A DNA stretch of 64,000 nt. Source: Calycina herbarum. Taxonomy: Eukaryota; Ascomycota; Leotiomycetes; Helotiales; Pezizellaceae. A program made the position numbers and the translations under genes. The stretch is taken from positions 29,560 to 93,559 of the forward strand of contig LLEY01000209.1 in NCBI GenBank assembly GCA_001414485.1, given 5' to 3'. Positions 57,393 to 64,000 of this stretch are shown piece by piece. Each line of letters begins with the position of its first letter. Position 1 is the stretch's first letter. A model generated the notes under the pieces. The model saw only the letters and a list, made by a program, of their open reading frames with translations. It had not been told where the DNA came from and ran no database searches.

Positions 57393-58823
57393 CTATTCTA
57401 ACAATTCGTCCTTACCCAAGAAGGCAGCCATAGGATCATTGGCCGCAGTCCTCTTCCTCCTGTACGCATCCATATCCTCCTCCGAAACACCGCCTTTCAT
57501 CTCATCCATTGTACGTTTCTTGGTAACCTGGGTCACCACTTCATCCTCTTCTGGTTTTTCCGCAGCCTGATCAGCCTCATTCGAAGGCCACTCAATCTCT
57601 TTTGGAGTTTCTTCCACCGCCAAAGCCCCACCGGTTCGCATACGAGAAGCTTCTTCAAAAGCAGCTTTTCCTTCTTCGCCCGTACAATAACTATTCTTGA
57701 CCAAGGAATGACAGCAAGAATATCCCCATTGGAAGTTTGCCCACCAACTTCCCCATACGGATGTGTGATTGTTGATGAGGACATCCTCGGGGTATTTGGA
57801 TTTCGCTTTGATTTTTGGAGCTCCTTTGATGGCACCTGATTCATCGTACTCGACGTATTTCTCGGATTCCGTGACCGCAGTTTCGCGAAGTTTTGCTGTG
57901 AGCGGATTGACTTCCCCTCCATATTTCTCGAGTAACATCTTCTTGTGAGCTTCTTTTTTGGCTTCGGCTTCCAGTCTCTCCTTCTTTCGGTAATATTCTC
58001 CTGCGGTAGGGTTGGCTTGAAGATGTTGTTTCGTTTCACCAGCCTTCTCTTGAGATTCCCATGCGTATTTTTGCGCCCTTTCGAATTCAGCAGCATCACC
58101 AGATGCCCTCATAAACCCCTCTTCAGCCACCAAAGCAGCAGCCGTATCCGCAGTCGCACCACTATCCACCATAGACCTCGTTTTCGGATCGTACTTCGCA
58201 GAGTCCAAATCCAAATTAAGCAAGTACTTCGCCGTATCCTCTCTTATCCTCAACTGTCTCGTCGCAGTACTCTGCTGCCTCCCCATATCACTCTCCTCCG
58301 CATACTTCGCATCATCCTCCCCTTCCCCATCCTCATCGTCCTTGACCCCCGTATCCTGCGCACCCTTCTTCAACTCCTCCATCTGCGCAAACTCATCAAT
58401 CACATTCCGATATTCCTTGCTATCATACCCATTCCAGCGATCCCTCTTCGCATCCCACCCCAGATTAACATCCTGCACCACCTCATCGGCCTGGATATCC
58501 TTGCCCGTCCACTTCGCGCCCTTTGCGCGCGGTCGACTTAGACATTCCTTCGTTTTGTGCGTCATGGCGCCGCAGTTTTCGCAGGCGCCTTTGCGGAATT
58601 TGGTCGCTGCTGGACCGGCCTTCTTGCCGCGGTCGTACCATTTTGATTGGTCGGATTGCGCTTTTTGGAGACGTTGGTGCTCGAGGTAGTCGTTCTTGGA
58701 GTCGTCTTCTTCGCCGACGTAGAAGGGCTTTTTGGAGATGAAGGAGGGGATGTATTCGTTGGCTTCTTTGTTGGCTGCTGAGGGGGCCCCGGGTTTGCGC
58801 GGTTGGGCGCCTGCTGGAGGCAT
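57393..58823 (-). CDS. SLU7: Pre-mRNA splicing factor Slu7
   Basis: Single exon, 476 residues. An in-frame ATG 96 bp upstream (58919) would add an unlike, Ser/Pro-rich leader; [12 protein letters not shown] at 58823 is the family-like start. Residues 20-65 hold the conserved [15 protein letters not shown] and YLEHQRLQ segments; a CCHC zinc knuckle is C81-x2-C84-x4-H89-x4-C94, followed by [15 protein letters not shown]. The central Slu7 domain has [14 protein letters not shown], and [13 protein letters not shown] is near residue 355. It ends [11 protein letters not shown]. Slu7 acts in the spliceosome at the second transesterification, helping 3' splice-site choice with Prp18. It is divergent from REV3 (250 bp) and convergent with SEC2. 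Codon use and frame look intact. Confidence 0.95.
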   Translation of the reverse strand: MPPAGAQPRKPGAPSAANKEANEYIPSFISKKPFYVGEEDDSKNDYLEHQRLQKAQSDQSKWYDRGKKAGPAATKFRKGACENCGAMTHKTKECLSRPRAKGAKWTGKDIQADEVVQDVNLGWDAKRDRWNGYDSKEYRNVIDEFAQMEELKKGAQDTGVKDDEDGEGEDDAKYAEESDMGRQQSTATRQLRIREDTAKYLLNLDLDSAKYDPKTRSMVDSGATADTAAALVAEEGFMRASGDAAEFERAQKYAWESQEKAGETKQHLQANPTAGEYYRKKERLEAEAKKEAHKKMLLEKYGGEVNPLTAKLRETAVTESEKYVEYDESGAIKGAPKIKAKSKYPEDVLINNHTSVWGSWWANFQWGYSCCHSLVKNSYCTGEEGKAAFEEASRMRTGGALAVEETPKEIEWPSNEADQAAEKPEEDEVVTQVTKKRTMDEMKGGVSEEDMDAYRRKRTAANDPMAAFLGKDELLE

Positions 58824-59073
58824 CTTGAATGTGGATGTGGGTGTAGATTGCTGAATTGAATTGGAAGGATGCGAGGGGTGGCGACTGAAAGATGTTGACT
58901 TGCAGAGCCTCACCCTCAAAATCCGGGGTCATCCCGTCGTGACAACGCGCGATGAATCGCGTCACTCAAATATGCAATTGCAATCCTTCATGACCTTTGT
59001 CTTCATGACATATTCACGCTTCACTTCTCTCATTCTTGCCTTGCACAGGTAGCATAATGACAGCATCCAAGCC
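58824..59073. promoter_or_regulatory. Divergent promoter SLU7/REV3
   Basis: Only 250 bp separate the two start codons, so both core promoters must lie here unless one overlaps the neighbour. The stretch includes GC-rich CGCG-containing sequence near 58935-58970 and no TATA box in either orientation. Positions of transcription starts unknown. Confidence 0.55.
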
Positions 59074-62000
59074 ATGGATCTGTTCCGTGTGCGCCTAAAT
59101 TGCATCGATTTCTATCAGACCCCCCCCACAAGATTTGACCCCCTTCTGCGTGCAAATGTACAGCTGTCTCAACTCCAGAAGGAGCCCAAGGTTCCAGTGA
59201 TAAGAGTGTTTGGGGCGACTGAAACGGGCCAGAAAGTATGTGCTCATATTCATGGCGCATTTCCGTACCTCTATATCGACTACACTGGGAAACTGGTTCC
59301 GGATGAGGGTAAGGATATGTATCAATAATCTATACTATTTCGCATATTAACGAATTATTAGTTGGTGCTTACATACACCGTCTTCATCTTTCAATCGATT
59401 ATGCCCTTGCTGTCAGTTATAGACGGAATCCCAAGGATGGGAAAGCTAAATATGTTGCTCGGATAACGATAGTGAAAGGCATTCCTTTCTACGGCTTTCA
59501 CATTGGCTATCGGCATTATTTGAAAATCTACATGCTGAATCCAAACTTCATGACGAGATTAGCAGACCTTTTACGACAAGGCGTTGTTATGAAGAAAGTC
59601 TTTCAACCCTACGAAGCACATCTCCAATATTTGCTGCAATGGATGGCAGACTACAATTTGTACGGATGTGGTTACATCGATTGCCAAAAAGTGACCTTCC
59701 GAAGTCCAGTACCGCAATACGAAGATCTGAATAACCCCTCTCATCTCTGGCATGATAGGTCAATTCCGAACGAAATTATCACTCCAGAATCCGAATTCCC
59801 AAGAGTCAGTCATTGTTCTCTTGAGATAGATATCTGTCTCCAAGATATCATCAACCGACAAGAAATCAAAGAACGTCCACTCCATCACGATTTCATAGAA
59901 CGACTGAACCCGATACCCCCCGGTGAAAAACTCGTCCACAGCATGGCCGGACTCTGGAGAGACGAAACCCGCCGCCGAAAATCAAAAATGTCAGATGAAA
60001 CCCCAGGAAGCACACCCTTCCCACCAGAAGTAATGGTATCCATGTCCGCCGACCCACGCCATTCCCAACCCGGGGGCTGGATCCACGAAGAGGAATACAG
60101 AGAAATGGTAGCTTCCCTCATCATAGAAGAGAAAGACAAGAGCGACAACATCAAAATCTCCTTCAACAATTTCGTCAAAGCTACACCTTTCAGCTCGAGT
60201 GTTAAGACGAGTTTGCAATCTGTGGAGGATCTTTATCCGGAGAATTTGAGACCGGCGCTTGGATTGACGCCTGTTGGGTATGATCGGGAGGATGGGAATG
60301 ATGAGAGGGAGGTTGATGAGGGACGGATATTGGATTTTAATGTTAATGATGATGGTAATGATGATGATTTTCCTTATGATTCTGATGAGGATATTATGAG
60401 GGAGATTGATCTTTCGCAGAGGAAGAAGGGGGATCAGGTTGAAGACGCACAAGCGGAGGTTTCTGAGGGGTCAGAAGAACAGAGTACAGAACCCGAGAAT
60501 CCAGGAAAGCAAAGCGAAGAACTCAATAGAGGACAATCCAATAGTCGCAGTAAAAACAAAGCCCCCATCATTAATAATTTACGAACAAATACGGTCAACG
60601 ATTCATCGAGGTCCGGTAACGAATTGAAACGGCCTGGATCCACTACGATGAAAGAGGACAATCCCACAAAGCGCTCAAGAGCCTCAGTCAACTTTGGAGA
60701 TTCTGCAGCAGGATCACTGACGCCAGGTGAGCAAGATGGCAATTTAGGATTGTCTCCCGCCGAGCAAAAAGAAGAGATGATATCAAAACTATTGCAAAAA
60801 ATCACAAAACCAGATCCGCCTCGAAAAGCCTCCAGACCTCCTACTGTCAACGGAAGCAGGAAAGCAAGTGTTTCATTGAATACTAAAACGGCTCAGGAAC
60901 CTTCGAAGGAAGGACAAGGGAGCCAAAAGAGCACCGTTCTGCCAATGACATTTCAGGTTGTCAAAGACCCCCTTGAACCAAATACTATTACGAGACTGAG
61001 CCAGAAGAGTAGTTCTCAATCCAGCCAATCAACCAAGGAAAAGCACGTCTCCTTTGATCCTCTCGTGTCTGCTTCCCAGAATGAGAATGCGCCCTTGGAA
61101 TCAACTCCCCAGTCAGAGTCCACAGAACAGAGTCAGAAGAGCACTCCCTCAAAGAGCATCAAGGCAAACTTCAAAGGACATGGTGGGAAGTTTATCGTTA
61201 TTAATGAGCTACCACCAGCTCGAGATTTCGTTGTATCAACGATGCAAGAATTTCAATTACCTCAAGTCATCTACCAAGATGCATATTACAGCAACGAGCA
61301 AGATGCTCCCGAACGCCTTCGGGAATGGGCTGGAAGAGAATTCAAACTAGAAAGCTTGACAGTCCCCTTTCTTCCACGATTTGACCCTACTGGAACTTCA
61401 ATTGCAAACTTCGGGGAGAGACCGCCCATCGTCCCAGACCGTGTCAAAGAAGAAAAGGCTTATCAATTCCAACGGATGAAGTGCAGTCTACGGAGTTGGT
61501 CTATCGCTGAGCCACCTCCAACATATGCCGAAGTTGAAAAGTGGTCTCGAGAGCAAGAAGCTGCCAAACAGGTAGACGCAGGAAAGAATGGCTCTAATCT
61601 TCGAAATATTGCTAGTCCTCGGGTTCAGAGGAAGCTTTCTCAGATTGATGGCCCAACGCAGAAAAACAAGCATGGCTTCAAGTTTACTCAAAAGAAGAAG
61701 ACCACCAGTGTCAAGCATGAATCGCAATATATGAGTACTATGAGTCTTGAGATACATGTCAATACGCGAACCAACCTGGTTCCCAATCCAGAAGAGGATG
61801 AGGTCCAATGTATATTCTGGTGCCTGCAATCCAAGGATAACGATCTCGAGGACAACTGTGCAATCGAGAATTCGCATTTGGGAATCGTGGCATTATCCGA
61901 GGATGGGATCACATCTCAAAAGATAGCTCGACAGACTGGAGTAGAAGTTGTATCTGAGGACTCAGAACTCGACCTTATGATTCGAATGGTTGAGATTGTA

Positions 62001-64000
62001 CGGAATCATGACCCGGATATTCTTACTGGCTACGAAGTTCATGGTGGTTCCTGGGGATATTTAATTGAGAGAGCCAGGTTGAAGTACGATTACAATCTCT
62101 GCGATGAGTTTTCCCGCACGATATCCCAATCTTTCGGGAGATTTGGCAAAGACAATGACAAATGGGGCTTCAATACTTCTTCAACAATTCGAATTACTGG
62201 AAGACACATGATCAACCTTTGGCGAGCTATGCGTGGCGAGTTGAATCTACTTCAGTACACCCTTGAAAATGTGGCATTTCACGTATTGCATCGTCGAATA
62301 CCTCATTTCACCTGGGCTGACCTGACAACGTGGTACACCAATGACAAATCTAGAGATTTTGCAAAGATCATCAGTCATTATACTTCACGAGTTCAGATGG
62401 ATTTGGAAATCCTTGAGCAAAATGAGTTGATTGCTAGGAACTGTGAACAGGCTCGGGTTCTTGGAGTTGACTTCTTTTCGGTGTTTTCTCGAGGATCCCA
62501 ATTCAAGGTGGAATCGCTGATGTTCCGAATCGCGAAACCGGAGAATTTCATGTTGGTGTCTCCTAGTCAGAAGCAAGTTGGCGGTCAAAATGCTTTGGAA
62601 TGCTTGCCTCTAGTCATGGAACCACAGAGTGCTTTTTACAGTAGTCCTCTCCTGGTACTGGACTTTCAAAGTTTATACCCAAGTGTCATGATTGCCTACA
62701 ACTACTGTTACTCAACCTTTCTAGGACGAGTAGTAAACTGGCGAGGAACAAATAAGATGGGCTTCACAGAATACAAACGCCAACAACGACTGCTAGAACT
62801 TCTCAAAGACCACGTCAACATCGCCCCAAACGGAATGATGTACGTCAAACCCGAGATCCGCAAATCCCTTCTCGCAAAGATGTTGGGCGAAATCCTAGAA
62901 ACCCGAGTAATGATAAAAAGTGGCATGAAAGTCGATAAAGACAACAAGACCCTCCAGCGACTCCTCAACAACAGACAACTAGCACTAAAACTCATAGCAA
63001 ACGTCACTTACGGCTACACTTCCGCATCCTTCTCAGGTCGTATGCCATGCTCCGAGATAGCAGATAGTATCGTCCAAACTGGGAGAGAAACACTTGAGAG
63101 AGCAATCGCACTTATTCATTCTGTCAAACGCTGGGGCGCAGAAGTCGTCTACGGCGACACAGACAGTCTCTTCATCTACCTCAAAGGCCGCACCAAAGAC
63201 CAAGCCTTTGATATCGGCGAGGAAATCTCAAAGACGATCACAGACCTGAATCCGCGACCCATAAAGTTGAAATTCGAAAAGGTCTATCTCCCCTGTGTCC
63301 TTCTCGCCAAAAAACGTTACGTGGGATTCAAATACGAATACCGGAACCAGAAGGAACCAGATTTCGACGCTAAAGGAATTGAAACTGTGAGGAGGGATGG
63401 CACACCCGCAGAACAAAAAATCGAAGAGAAAGCTTTGAAAATTTTGTTTAGGACGGCGGATTTAAGTCAAGTGAAGAGTTACTTTCAGAAACAGTGTGAG
63501 AAAATCATGAAAGGCTCCATCTCCATCCAAGATTTCTGTTTCGCCAAAGAAGTCAAACTCGGTACCTATTCCGAAAAGGGTCCTCCGCCACCCGGTGCTC
63601 TCATCGCAACAAAGAAGATGTTAGGAGATGCCCGCGCCGAACCTCAGTATGGAGAACGAGTTCCTTACGTCGTGATCACCGGGGCGCCAGGAGCACGATT
63701 GATCGATCGTTGTGTTTCCCCCGAGGAGTTACTGGAGAATGAGGGTGTGGAGTTGGATGCTGAGTACTACATTTGCAAGAATTTGATCCCGCCTTTAGAG
63801 AGGATTTTCAATGTTGTGGGTGCGAATGTTAGGGGATGGTATGATGAGATGCCTAAATTCCAACGGGTTAGGACTGTCCAACTCAACCCCAATCCAAACT
63901 CCAACGCAAACACGATACCAAACAACAAGAAAACCTTAGAGGCATACTTGAAATCTACATCCTGTATCCTCTGCAAATCCCCTCTCCCACCTCCCCCACC
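59074..64000 (+). CDS. REV3: DNA polymerase zeta catalytic subunit Rev3 (3' end outside window)
   Basis: Exon 1 59074-59308; intron 59309-59361 (GTAAGG to TTAG, 53 bp); exon 2 from 59362 open to the edge, about 1624 residues visible. ATG in a CCATGG context; MDLFRVRLNCIDFYQ is the typical Rev3 N-terminus. The N-terminal B-family domain (residues 1-300) is followed by a long acidic, Ser-rich linker, then a degenerate exonuclease domain (SLEIHVN where proofreading enzymes have DIE). The polymerase has motif A DFQSLYPSVM (D1179), motif B KLIANVTYGYTSASFSG (N1292), motif C YGDTDS (D1344, D1346), and KKRYVG. Near the edge SCILC (C1613, C1616) begins the C-terminal zinc module; the second, iron-sulphur CysB motif that binds Pol31/Pol32 should lie just outside. 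Pol zeta extends primers past lesions in error-prone translesion synthesis. No lesion seen. Confidence 0.96.

Noticed and set aside
58824..58919. Upstream ATG of SLU7 at 58919 adding 32 residues
   Set aside because: The extension is Ser/Pro rich and unlike Slu7 N-termini, while the ATG at 58823 begins the family-like MPPAG sequence.

Overview
The window looks like nuclear DNA of a filamentous ascomycete (Pezizomycotina). The intact genes have short 48-63 bp GT-AG introns with TACTAAC-like branch sites, and their proteins resemble ascomycete Sec2, Slu7 and Rev3. A 46.5 kb AT-rich block carries the classic footprint of repeat-induced point mutation (RIP): CpA and TpG are nearly absent, TpA is in large excess, and CpG is largely retained. 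Species cannot be fixed from the sequence; a leotiomycete is only a guess.

Left flank (1-5.2 kb). A FHA-domain protein kinase related to the Rad53/Chk2 class lies on the minus strand. It runs off the left edge and carries an in-frame TAG, a frameshift and no evident ATG. It is divergent from a three-exon gene of unknown function that is open throughout except for one TAG at codon 26. A decayed Zn(II)2Cys6 transcription-factor fragment follows. Several lesions are of the kind RIP makes, so this flank appears to be eroding.

Middle (about 5.2-51.6 kb). A transposon graveyard of about 16 separable insertions, whose ends I resolved mostly by matching LTRs or terminal inverted repeats (TIRs) and target-site duplications (TSDs). 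Names used here: gypsy families A, C, D and E, copia family B, Fot1/pogo elements F1-F4, and one MITE. Gypsy C1 (plus strand) has its 5' LTR split by A1 (5275-19468) and F1 (19544-21386). A1 itself contains copia B1 (7092-13428), a MITE (14587-15021) and a solo C LTR (17376-17709). Then come a gag fragment, gypsy D1 (25966-32738, with a nested solo A LTR), and F3. F3 is a 1.8 kb Fot1/pogo transposon spread over 33001-51579 because it hosts F2, a solo A LTR, gypsy A2 (36919-45880, itself carrying F4) and gypsy E1 (45943-51405). No transposon gene is intact.

Right flank (51.8-64 kb). Three apparently intact housekeeping genes: SEC2 (Rab GEF of exocytosis, plus strand), SLU7 (second-step splicing factor, minus strand) and REV3 (catalytic subunit of DNA polymerase zeta, plus strand, running off the right edge). 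SEC2 and SLU7 converge on a 2.8 kb non-coding interval with low-complexity tracts and a fourfold 18-bp motif. SLU7 and REV3 share a 250 bp divergent promoter. I found no tRNA, rRNA, CRISPR array or biosynthetic cluster.
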